Positions 32,612 to 43,256 of a stretch of 64,000 nt of DNA are shown piece by piece (position 1 is the stretch's first letter; every line of letters starts with the position of its first letter). Under the pieces are notes generated by a model, which was not told the DNA's origin, ran no database searches, and saw only the letters and a list, made by a program, of their open reading frames with translations. This DNA is from Arthrinium phaeospermum (Eukaryota; Ascomycota; Sordariomycetes; Amphisphaeriales; Apiosporaceae). The position numbers and the translations under genes are program-made. The stretch lies in the NCBI GenBank assembly GCA_006503535.1, contig QYRS01000003.1, forward strand, positions 4,402,001 through 4,466,000. Direction: 5' to 3'.

Positions 32612-34759
32612 ATGAACGAGACGGTAGACCAAGGCATTGGTACTAGGCAAAACCTCACCGTTATGCAGCTGGAGGAAAAGGACCGGTCAGTAGGGTCTTT
32701 CTGCTTTCTAAACTTATTCATTAACAGTTGTCACAGAAATAAAATCAAGAGATCCATACTTATCCAGCAACTGCTGCGTGAAAAGGTGGAGGCCTCGACG
32801 TACTTCAACAAGAATGAGAAAGCTGCACTGCAGCTCAACAACATAGAGGCGGCTGAAGAATATTTTCAACAGCATTCTTTTCGTGATGCACTGGAGGCTA
32901 GACATGATTTCAATCAACGACGCTCACACGGCACTGGCCGCGTGGCACATAACCTGAACAATGCCGCAGCTTCTATTTCCGATATTATGCAAACATTGAG
33001 TCCAATAATTAGCATGATACAAGAATCCGGGATACCGTACGCTGGGTTAGCTATTGGAACCATTGCTTTCGTCTTTGCAGTAGGTGGACAGACGTGTATT
33101 TACCCATACCTTCATGGCTGACCCACATATGCCAGGCAGCGAGTAATAGACAAACCAGCGAGAAACGGATTACCGATATGCTGACGACCATACACGACCG
33201 GCTCTTAGGCCTCAAACTTTACCGTCACATATACCAAGAACACCATGACCTGGACCAGCAAGTCCGTAGCAAGATTGCCAATGCCTACAACAGCTTCATC
33301 CAGTTCTGTGTTTGCGTTGTGGAGTATTATAACTTGAACAGCTTTCGTGAGTCACTCACTGATCATATTTCAAGCTGTGGTCTCTCGCGGCTGACCTCTA
33401 CGAATCAAGGACGCTTTTTGAATTCTTTATTCCATTCAAAGACCCTAGAGGAAAGTGCCGCCAGTGTTGAAGAAGCAATTGCAGCTGTTCGACTAGTCGG
33501 GGAAGAGTTATTACATAAAAGTAATAATCAAATCCGGGAAGAGGTAGATAAAGTAAAAAGCATGAACCAGGGTGTGTACGATCCCCACGATCTTTTATAT
33601 CAGAGTATGGTTGCTAACTAGTAACTACTATACAGAACTGACAAAAATGAGCATAAGTAAGTCTACATCATGAATTGAATCCAAAACTCCATGGCAGATA
33701 TCCAGTATCAAAAGAACATATGTTTGCTTACTAACACTTCATAGGACAAGAGCAGAAAATCGAAGGTACGTACGAATCCTTAGCAACCACATACTTTAGC
33801 AGGTAGAATAGGAGCTCACACGCGCCACAGAGATCACACAGCAAGTTCAAGGTACTCGAAAAGATCCCTCTGGTTGAGAATACTGAACGTAGCGTCTCTA
33901 ATGGACCATGAACAATTCAGGGCTACAACGTAACCAGGACCGCCAGGATTTGAATGAAATCCGCGAAGCTCTAGGATGCGATCATTTCTCCCTCTCTCAT
34001 GAATTACTCAGAATCGAACAGCGACGAGAGAACATCGGAGCCCAATTCCGACAGAGAGGCCCGCAAGGAAGGAGTCTAGAAATTCGACTCGCCGAAATCA
34101 AGCGAGATGAATCATACGTATCATGGCAAGACTCTCCACGTTCGTCGGTCCTTGTCTTGGTTGGAAGGAACAAGTTTCAGCATGGATCTCATTGCTGGCT
34201 CTCTCCAATCGCTCTGAGACTGATCCATGAGCTCAGCCAAAAGTCACCACGACAGCCCTTTGCTTTCCACATACTTTCGGCACAAGAGAACGAACCTTTG
34301 GGAAGGACGCTGTTTGCCATTATCTTTCGCCTACTAAGCGAAAACCCGAGTGTCCTAAGGGACAGAGCCACCCGAGGCGAGCTGTGGACAGCCCTCGAAA
34401 GATATAAGAAGTTGGCCGCAGATGGAGCTACACATGAACACCAGGCAGCGCTTCGAGATTTACTATTCGCCACACTCAGCATGTTCAACCCGCAAACGAC
34501 CATCTGGGTTATCTTGGACCGCTTAGACAGATGCAGACATGAAGGGGCGACCAAAAACGCCCATAGGAAGGGCGTTCTCAAAACCTTAGTGGGTTTGGCA
34601 GAAGACGAAAGGCTGAAGCCAAAGTTACGAGTATTAGCGGTGGTCAACTTTCATGACTGGAATGCAGAGGACCAGAAAGATGAGTTTGGACAGCTTGAAA
34701 ATGGTAGTATCGTTGTACGGACATTCTCCCAGATTAAGCCAGTCCAGGCTAAAGGATGA
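32612..34759 (+). CDS. DUF7708-containing STAND/NLR-like protein (model tentative)
   Basis: Exons supported by phase are 32612-33079, 33136-33571, 33636-33656 and 33745-33765 (21-nt micro-exons), then one ending near 33853 and a long exon from about 33925 to 34759. The first part matches DUF7708: VAHNLNNAAASISDIM, IPYAGLAIGTIAFVFA, and RLLGLKLYRHIYQEHHDLD. The micro-exons encode a helical linker (ELTKMSIRQEQKIE ... ELTRATEITQQVQ). The last part has SSVLVLVGRNKF, WLSPIALRLIHELSQ and TIWVILDRLDRC, as in the NTPase-like half of these proteins. The junction near 33766-33812 could not be joined in phase with canonical sites. A continuing frame after 34759 (SRLKDELMS to 34856) hints at a further frameshift or unseen intron. 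It may be a pseudogene. Confidence 0.55.
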
Positions 34760-34856
34760 GCTCATGTCGAGTGGAACTATGAACTGGGCGTCATCGGAAG
34801 ATAGCCCCGACAAAATGACAGCAGCAGATCTCCTTGATCGGTTGTATTATGTATAG

Positions 34857-35575
34857 ACTTACGGCCACGACACCGATAATTGCCAGAAGCCCAAGATGGC
34901 TCTATGGCTTATGAATAGCTCATTGATTTCAATGAACACCCGCGCGCCCCTGTTTGGGACAGGGAACTGCAGCATCAGTACGGAGATCGACAGTGGTGAG
35001 GTTATTCACGAGTTATAAGACATGAATACACTATGTCTTGTGCCCCTTATGCTTTCGTTCACTTTTAAACGGCTCCGTCTTTCACCACCGGATCCTTTCA
35101 TGTCAGAACCTACGCCGCACATTTGCTGTTTCTCACATCGCCGCCGATGGAGGGGGAACCGCCCCAAGTACATTGCTACTCATGTGCGGCTTAGCCGCTT
35201 CTACCCACCTATTATACGTCGCCAGCAAGCCGCACCTCAGCTTCACGATGCGGCTCTGCGCAATGCGGCTTTCAAGACCTAGCCCTATAAAGCCGCAAGC
35301 TAAGGCCGCATCCCGCCCTGGACCCAATGCGGCTGAAAGGCACATTACCTTCGAATCAGTTTCTCCATCCCATGAAACTTCTGATAACACACAACCTACA
35401 CCAGAGAAAATCTGGTTTTCAGCCAGCCATATCCCTCTCTCGCCCCCAGACTCGATCCGAGAAGCCCGTGGCAGCACCACCAAAAACCAGCAGTACTCTG
35501 ATATTTTTCTCGCATATCAAACGAGGATTCGACCAAGACCAGCATTCGCAGCCACCGTGGTACAACGCCAGCAAA
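34857..35575. other. intergenic, promoter of the unknown two-exon gene
   Basis: Apart from the hexamer cluster listed separately, no feature was recognised. Confidence 0.4.
35185..35333. promoter_or_regulatory. cluster of GCGGCT/AGCCGC hexamers
   Basis: Seven exact copies of GCGGCT or its complement AGCCGC, plus one GGCCGC, occur in about 150 bp. The first two form an inverted repeat GCGGCTTAGCCGC. It lies 240-390 bp before the start codon at 35576. It could be a binding-site array or a piece of a repeat element. Confidence 0.35.
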
Positions 35576-37144
35576 ATGGAAGTTGGGACTGACAGACACG
35601 CTGGCCACACCAAGCCTGGCGATGATAAGCTGACGATACACCCCAAGATGCACGAGAACAAAGACACCGCAGCGATCTATCTCGGATTCGACGGCTTGTG
35701 GAAGCTGAATCGCTGCACCTTCCTTCCTGTCGTCATCCAAATCACCCGGCTGTTGTATCCCCTCCTGGCAGACCCCTACGAGCGCGCGCACCTCGACCAG
35801 ATTTTCGCCTGGTTCGTCGAGTCGGAATCCGATGCACGTTTCCGCGCCAAGTACACCCGGCCCGCCTCGGAAATCATGGCCGCCCTGTATGGGAACGCCT
35901 CCGGCGAGAAGCCATCCGATCGTAAGGCTACCGCGACTGCCTGCCTGTTGGTGTGGGCTTATAGCCTGCTCTCAAGGATTCAGGATCCGTCGAGCCCAAC
36001 GTCCCGGGACTCCGAGGCTATGGAGACTGAGGGTGCTCAGTATGACAGCCTGGTGGAGGATGTTTATGCTTCGATCGGCAGCGAGGCGAAGAGAAACCGC
36101 GATCATGTTGGTTCCAAGCGCAAGCGGCGGGAATCTGCGGAGGAGACGCTGGAGGAGGCATATGGCCCAATTTCGCATATCCTTCCTTTGGTAGGTTTTC
36201 TTTTCCTTTTGTGGTCTACGAGCCATGTTGGCCGTAGTTCAGAGGTTCTGTGCTAACCGTCAATGCCACGACAGGACAAATGGGTAGACGAAGTCCATCC
36301 CAAGATCCGCCACTACATCCAATTCGACGAGCACGAGTTCGAAAAGTATTGCCGAATCATCGTCCTCGTACGCCTATGTGCCCGAACCATCTTCAACCTC
36401 GCGGATACGTCGAGAGGTCTGGAAGCCAGAAGCTCTTACCGCAGAGAGGACGACATCATGTACCCTGATGGCGAAACTGGCCTCGACAAGGAAAAGCACC
36501 GTCATTTCCGGTCGCACGTCTCTAAACCGGAGACACTGACACCCATCGATCGGGGTGACAAGCCCTTCTGGATGCGGAAGAGGCGGACTTGGGTCACGTT
36601 TCTCATGGTCCCTAGCACGCACCGCGTCCATTCCACAGAAGACCTCCTGAGGGCGAATGCGAACCCCATTGAGCCTATGACGGAGGAGAATTGGCAGAAC
36701 TTGATAGTCGGGAGCCCTTTTTTCCCTGTGGAGTCCATTACGGCGGATGTCGGCCAGCGGAATTGGGCGGATATTTTCTGCTGGCAGCACGACTTCCTGA
36801 GACCGGGAATGCGGAGGCAACTTGCTTCTCTGGCTCATTTCCACGGGTACTTCGAGGGGTACTCGCAGGAGGCGCTGGCGAAAGAGGAGGAGTGGACGCC
36901 GCTCTTCACGGATTCGAATGACCCCAGTGTCGGTGTTCCCTTCAGCTTTGATGATTTAATCAAGCTTCTGATGAACAAGGGCCCCAATACCATAGTGGTT
37001 GGTCACTATCCTCCCCACTTGCAAGGCGATGTCTTTCCCCTTCACGGCCAGCATTATCTGGAAATGCAGGAACAAGGTCGTTCAAATCGTCCCAGGAGTG
37101 AGTTTGCTGTCACATCTAGTGATGACGATGACGATGATGCATGA
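35576..37144 (+). CDS. unknown ascomycete protein with acidic tail
   Basis: Exons 35576-36190 and 36275-37144 encode 494 residues. The 84-nt intron has a GTAGGT donor, a TGCTAACC branch-like site and an ACAG acceptor, phase 0. Features: a basic stretch around residue 185 (GSKRKRRE) that could be a nuclear-localisation signal, YIQFDEHEFEKYCRIIVLVR at the start of exon 2, RKRRTWVTFLMVPSTHRVHS, then WADIFCWQHDFLRPGMRRQL, and a terminal run of Asp (SSDDDDDDA). No domain was recognised. The start is the ATG after an in-frame open stretch that lacks conservation signs. Codon use is normal, so it is probably a real gene. Confidence 0.6.
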
Positions 37145-37613
37145 ATGGATGTTCGGCTCACGATTCTACGCCCGCGGCATCTACCTCTAGAGATGAAGAC
37201 CGGTGACAAACCGCCCCCACGAGCAGTATAATCACAAGTTCTCAACTGAGGCGATTGAGTTTGGAACGGCCTGAGGTCTTTTGCCTCATCAAATGGAGCA
37301 TGTACTGGTAAAGATAGTATAGATCGTTAAATCCCCCCTCAATAGACAAAGGTTACGGCCGACAAGAAACCTGACTCAAGCGCACAATGACATGCTGAAG
37401 CTTGCGCAGAAAGAAGACCATCCTGGGATCGTGAAGTTGTTCAAAGAAACAAACGGCAACACTGTATAAAACAGTTTGGTCATGGTAATTCAGAACCGGT
37501 GGAGTTTTATATTTCTACAGTCTCCACTACGGCATCTGTGGAGTTACTATTTCAAGTCCTATATGTGTTGGAATAAGCGTCCTAATCGCTGTTATACCCA
37601 CTCGCATAACCTA
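37145..37613. other. convergent intergenic region
   Basis: 3' flanks of two convergent genes; nothing else seen. Confidence 0.4.
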
Positions 37614-39119
37614 CTACTCCCTGGTCATTTGATTCTCCGTATCTACACTCAAAACCACCAACTCCATCCCCGGAAACCTTCTTCTCGCCACCTCGCGCAA
37701 AACCCCCATCGTCCCCTCCCACGGCCGCCAGCCCAGCGTAGCGTAAAACAGCAGCCGCGGCCGTCGGGCCTCGTCGGGGGTGATGGGATCCTTCCAGTCG
37801 TCGATCGCGTCGAAGTGCACCGACCCATTCGGCGAGGCCCCGGGCGCGAGGAAGCTCACCGCCCACATCCGGTCGCGGACGTGCTCGATGCAGCCCGGCC
37901 ACCCCAGCTTGAGGTTCCAGCACAGCGTGGCCTCCCTCAGGCGCGGCATCTGCGCGAGCGCCCGGGCCCAGGAGGCGAACAGGGGCTGGAGCGCGTCGTC
38001 GTTGGGGTGGCCCGGCGGGGGCAGGCTGATCTCGTACCCGTGGTGGACTTCTACTCGCCGGGCGTCGGGGTCGCGGGTGAAGTAGCAGGTGCCGTCTGGG
38101 CTGCAGGGCGACAGCTCCGTGGTTAACGTCTCGAGGTTCGGCCAGTGAGGGAAAGAGGCTAGGGAGCTTTCTGCTGGTTCGGCCTCGGACGGCCAGAATA
38201 GCGATCGGTCAAACACGCCAGAGATTTCCAACGAGCACAGGGTCTGTGACCAGTTGCGGACTGCGGCGCTGAGGGGGTCATATTGTGGAGCGCCTGCGTT
38301 TTCGGAGGCGGCGACGCAGTAGCTTGGGGGCACGAAGCCGTCGTTGCTCGGACACGCCCAGTCGCGATCCCAGGCCTCGTCCTCCAGTGTGGCATGCCGC
38401 AGGAGTAGGCCCGCCGCGAGGCGCTCATCCGCGAACGTGGCCGCAAGCTCCTGGCGCCATGACCGTACGGCATCAGCATTCGGTATGATTCGGAATTCCG
38501 AGCTCGACCATTCCAATGTCCCCAGGGTGATGCGGGTTAGGTTGGGCAGCCGCGAGGCCAGCTTGAGGCCGGTCCGTAGGGAGATCCTTCGCTCGCCCTG
38601 ATGCTCGTGGAAAACCAACTCCGAGATGCAGGGGACCACGGACAGATCCTCCCAGTCCACGACGTCAAGGGCGTCCCGTTTGTAGAATGGTCGCGGCGAG
38701 GGCGGGTCGACATCCGCTGGGAACTCGACGTGAGCGACTCGGAGCAACATTATGCCACTGACGCTAGGGTCACTCTCCCGGGCTAATATCTGGAATAACC
38801 GCCGGAGCGCCTCGGTCATGACCTTGCAGAGATGCGCTTTCTGCGCAGTGGGCTGCATGGCGGGGTCATTGTGAGGGATCACGACGGTGAAGTAGATGCG
38901 TTTGATATAGCGGCAGCGACGAGGGGTGAGGACGCAGGCCAGGGCATCCAGTTGGGTGCTATCCAAGTCGACCTTTTCGAATGTCCGAGGCTCGACAGCC
39001 CGCTACCATTGGGATGAGATGGCAGAATAGCGGGCAACATGACGTTTCGAGGGAAGCCATGAGTCTTGGGGGAGGAAACTGGCGATGAGGTCGATGACTT
39101 CGGTTGGGAGGCGATCCAT
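37614..39119 (-). pseudogene. F-box/DUF6546 protein gene with in-frame stop at codon 39
   Basis: From the ATG at 39119 the frame reads MDRLPTEVIDLIASFLPQDS, an F-box-like start, then ISSQW, then TAG (39005-39003), then RAVEPRTFEKVDLDSTQLDA and an open frame to the stop at 37614. Removing the TAG would leave 501 sense codons' worth of continuous homology-like sequence. The DUF6546 pattern around this point is (V/S)xxWQxxxE..TF..L.L, so glutamine (CAG) is expected where TAG stands. Later features: YIKRIYFTVVIPH, LTRITLGTLEWSS, RPRLLFYATLGWRPWEG. These proteins are F-box-like with leucine-rich-repeat-type C termini; targets unknown. It may be a nonsense allele, a read error, or a gene starting downstream of the F-box. 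Confidence 0.7.
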
Positions 39120-39821
39120 CGCGAGTTCGTGATGTTGTTTTCCAGTATGCACTTATCGTGATGCAAAAGAGGAGGTCTGGTTCATTGACGAGGTGGCGTT
39201 ACGTTTTCAGCTGTGCCGCATGCCTGGTTCACCTGATTGGCTTCATTTTGATTGGCTATGAACGGTTCCAGACCTTTCACATATACACACGGACAGTTGA
39301 GGAAGGTTGTACATGATAATTCCGAGCCAAATTATATGTATACCGACCCAGAATGGTTCAGATTCTGCATCACACCCGCCAACCATACATGACAGAGTAG
39401 TAGACAGGGCCTACCCTAAAATCATTGTTGGGAGCTTCGGACAACATTGACTACTTAAGTACTTACTTTAGGGTCAACTGACCCCTGTCTTGAAATTGTC
39501 GCTCGACTGGCTTCCTTGAGAGAATTTGAGCAAGATACCACCAACCGGCAAAAGTTAGTCAGAGCGCGATGAAGTAGGGTATTTTGATACGCAGGTCCAT
39601 AATGAGGTCAACATATTACTGCCTTAATGCAACCTTTTTCCGTGATTCATGTCTCGCAAATACTGAAGCCCATCGCGTCACGAAGTGTCGCCCCAGAGCG
39701 ACGAAGCCTCTTGCACTCGGTTGCTCCTATCATTTCCACCAAATCAACTTGAGCTCTTTTCCCTGTTTCATTTCCCTCCTATTCGCTCCATCATTCTCAA
39801 CGTCCTGCAAATTTGCCCATC
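39120..39821. other. divergent intergenic region
   Basis: 5' flanks of the F-box gene (minus) and the purD-like gene (plus). The 100 bases before 39822 are pyrimidine-rich leader. Confidence 0.4.
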
Positions 39822-41779
39822 ATGTCCCATTTTGTTCCGCCCGCTCCCAACTCCATCACCGTGCTGATCGTCGGCAAAGGCGGCCGAGAGCACGCGCTGG
39901 CCTGGAAGCTGGCCCAGTCGCCGTCGGTGTCGCGCATCTTCGTGCTGCCTGGCAATCCGGGCACGGAGGAGGCCGACAAGACCCAGAACGTCATCCACAT
40001 CAAGCCCAACGACTACAGGGCGATCGTCGCCTTCGCCAAGGAGAACGGCGTCGGTCTTGTCGTAGCGGGGTCTGAGGAGGCTGTTGTCGATGGCATAGGG
40101 GATCACTTTTTTGGTAGTAAGTTTGACCCCTTTCACTCTTCTACTTCTTGCCTGGCATGACATCAGATGACTTCTGTTTCCCGATGAAAGTTTTGTCTAT
40201 GTACTTGAAGTCGGATTAATGCCAAGGTTGCTCGCGAGCACGAGCGTAAGTTACGGGAGCTTGAGCGTACAGTACGTTAGTTAGTGCGCGTGCGTCGCGT
40301 CACGCCCCGGAACAAGCCGCCGCCCGCTAGCCCAACGCGAGATGAAACACCATTAGCGCGCGTCAAATCCCCCTTTTTGCGTGACCCCGAGACGAGGCCA
40401 TCGCGAGAAAAGCCACCTATGCCCCTCCAGCTAAACTCGTGCCATGAAATAGGCGGCATCCCGTGTTTCGCGCCCAGCCGCGCCGCGGCCAAGATCGAGG
40501 GCTCCAAGGTCTTCGCCAAGGCCTTCATGAGGAAGTACCGCATCCCGACCGCCCGGCACGAGTCCTTCGAGTACTACTCGCGGGCGCGGGCCCACATCAA
40601 GTCCCGGCCGGGCAACATCGTCATCAAGGCCGCCGGTCTGACGGAGGGGAAAGGCGTCGTCATCCCCCACAACCAGAAGGCGGCGCTGGACGCGCTGGAC
40701 GACATCATGGTCTACCACCGGTGGGGCAAGGAGGCCGGCAACTCGGTCGTGGTCGAGGATTTCCTCGAGGGCGAGGAGATCAGCTTGCACACGTTCTGCG
40801 ACGCGCACACGCGCCGCACGCTGAAGGCGGGGCAGGCTCAGAAGGGGACGTGGCCGCTGGGGCCCCATTGCGGCGGCTTGGGGGTGTACACGCCCACGAC
40901 CTTTATTTCGGAGGAGGATATGGAGGTGATTGATCGGACGATCATCAAGCCGACGTTGGACAGACTCGACGTCGAAGGTAAGTCTCCATTCTGCAACACC
41001 CTGATATGGGGTTCGTAGATTCGGGTTCTGACACGAAGATTAGGACGACCCTTTCGTGGTCTCCTTTTCACGAGTATTGTAAGTGGCGCTAGCCAAGAAT
41101 CAATGGATCTGGGGTGAAAACACTGACGAAAGGCGATGGCTAGATGATGACGAGCAAGGGGTTCAAGGTGCTTGGGTACAATGCCCGGTTCGGCGACCCC
41201 GAGGCGCAATCGATGCTGCCGCTCTTGAGCGACGATACCGATCTCTGCCACGTCCTCCTGGCCTGCGCCACGAACAAGCTCAAGGATGTCAAGATCGCAA
41301 CCCGGCGCGGGTACGCATGCAACGTGGTGGTGTCATCAGATTGCTACCCGGTGTATTATGTAAGGGACCGTCCAATCGAGCTCGCGCCTTGCCCCAAAGG
41401 TTGACCACCTCTATCCCCCGTGCAGCCCCAGGCAGGCATGCGTAAGTAATTACATGGCTGACAGTTCTCCAGATATCCTCATCTTCCACGCCGAAACCCG
41501 TCGGGACGACGGCGTGCTCAAGACCGCCGGCGGCCGCGTGTTCTCGGTCGTCGCGCGCGGACGCACGCTGGAGGAGGCGGCCAGAAAGGCACACGGCGGT
41601 GTCAGTCTCATCAAGTTCTGGGGCATGAGATATCGAGGGGACATCGGGGTCAGGTAAGCCGGGGAATATGCGTTCTTAGGAAAGGGCCGTTTACTGACAA
41701 ACGCAGGTTCTTTGGCGTACCGCCAAAGGATCCCGAGATCGAGGAGCCGGAGTGGGGCTGGGGATGCAATGTTGCTTGA
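39822..41779 (+). CDS. divergent purD-like (GAR synthetase-type) ATP-grasp enzyme
   Basis: Six exons (39822-40116, 40453-40977, 41044-41078, 41144-41399, 41473-41653, 41707-41779) join in phase to 454 residues. The first intron is 336 nt, much longer than others here; the fourth uses a GTTGAC donor. The fold order follows phosphoribosylamine-glycine ligase: VLIVGKGGREHALAWKLAQS, PGNPGTEEA, LVVAGSEEAVVDGI, IPCFAPSRAAAKIEGSK.FAK.FM, IVIKAAGLTEGKGV, EGEEISLHTF, GLLFTSIMMT, ARFGDPEAQ, and GGRVFSVVARG. The usual fungal enzyme is bifunctional (GARS-AIRS); this is GARS alone. Some conserved spots differ: GPNTGGMG is GPHCGGLG and E(Y/F)NxRFGDPE is GYNARFGDPE, so a metal-ligand glutamate appears lost. 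It may be a specialised paralogue or an enzyme losing function. Confidence 0.75.
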
Positions 41780-42283
41780 TTCAGTCGGTCTGCCCGTTAA
41801 TACCTGCGTTGATGTTCCATGGGGCGTCAAACACGACATAACCACTCACGTAGATGAGATCTTGACGCCATTATGAGATTTGAAGGGGCTACGTAATCGT
41901 CAGGGCAAAGTCAACGTACGACGTTTGTGCAATCTGTGAGAAGGGCTTTCTGTTACTCACGAGTCACTTCCAAGCCAACTTTTCGAATCGATCTGCGTAC
42001 GCGGATCAGCTCTCGTTTTTGTGGCCCCCGAGAACTTTCCAATGAGCAAAAACGCTGTAGATGAGTCGACAATGTCTTAAGCATGCATCGGCACCAAACA
42101 GATGCGATGATACGGCTGCTCACCTCTGACCTTACGAATTGGGATAGCCACCACTATTAATGCCCGTTTCCCCCCTGCAGTTCATGCTTCTTCTCCTTGA
42201 CTTATCTGATCAACAAGGAACTATTCATTTATCCAGAGATCAACACTGAGTGCTAAACGAAGTATCAACAGTCTGCTATCACC
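41780..42283. other. intergenic
   Basis: No feature recognised. Confidence 0.4.
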
Positions 42284-43038
42284 ATGAATCAGCTTACCCT
42301 TGACAGCATTGTCCAAGCTCACGAGCGACTCGAAAGCTCGGTGACGAGGACACCCTGCATCCTCTCTCGCGTGCTTTCGAATCGGCCGGGGCGCAACATG
42401 AATCCGCGCGATCCCAGCATGCCGCGTGTGCTCTTGAAGCTCGAGAACCTCTAGGGGGGCGGGTCCTTCAAATACCGTGGCGCCATGAACGCGTTGAGCC
42501 AAGTGGAGGCGGATGACCTCGCCAAGGGCATCGTGACTTATAGCTCGGGTAAGTAATTCCTTCTCGCGGGACACGGCACCATCGCGCTCGAGTTTTTCGA
42601 CCAAGTCCGCCGGGACGAGCTGTCGGAATTCGACCGACACGCCTACCCCGGGTACGGCCATCGCCTGGATATCCTCCTCGTCCCCTGCGGCGGGGGTCAC
42701 GGGTCCCGCGGGACGCGACGGCGGGCCCGAGCGCGGCGGACGGCTTGCGGTCCGAGATCGGCGACACGAGCTGGGCTCTGACGGCCGACGACGTGCTGCA
42801 GGTGGCGGAGCGGGAGGTCGATGACGCGCTGCGGATGGCGCGGGACCACCTGTTCGATGTGGAGGGGACGGTGGAGCCAAGCTCGGCGGTGCCGCTGGCG
42901 GCGCTGCTGTTCAATGGGGAGTTCCATGAGCGGCTCGCGCGGGGAGGGGGGGCGAGGCGGTTGAATGTGGGTGTCATTATCACTGGCGGCAACATTAGCG
43001 AAGCACCGCGTCTTTCTAACTCTTTTCACGGCTATTGA
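42284..43038 (+). pseudogene. serine/threonine dehydratase-like (PLP fold type II) pseudogene
   Basis: From the ATG at 42284 the frame reads a typical dehydratase start and VLLKLENL, then TAG (42452-42454) where glutamine is usual, then GGGSFKYRGAMNAL with the PLP-binding lysine. After YSSG a GTAAGT donor appears. The next recognisable pieces are HGTIALEFFDQV and LVPCGGGHGS (the glycine-rich phosphate loop). Then, in another frame, come LRSEIGDTSWALTADDVLQV and GTVEPSSAVPLAALL, and GVIITGGN. Roughly the central third of the protein and the segment after the glycine loop are missing. The lesions are therefore one nonsense codon, at least two deletions and a frameshift. Confidence 0.8.
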
Positions 43039-43256
43039 ATGAGTTGAATGAGGACGAAATGGGCATCCCTGTGTAGCTTGGTGCCATATTATTTTTGTAT
43101 TGGGAGATTCTCTAGATTTCAATTGTAGCTCCTTAAAATGGAGATATCATCTGATTTTATTCTGAAATACCCTCCAAAGCCTATTCCCATTACGTTTACT
43201 CTAGTATCCAACGCTGAAGACCCCTATACCTCGCGCCCCCTACGCCGCCTTCTACC

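Noticed and set aside
37800..38500. Plus-strand frames antisense to the DUF6546 gene
   Set aside because: Shadow frames of GC-rich coding sequence with no homology.
42221..42995. Minus-strand open frames across the dehydratase pseudogene
   Set aside because: Antisense shadows; the plus strand holds the recognisable PLP-enzyme segments.
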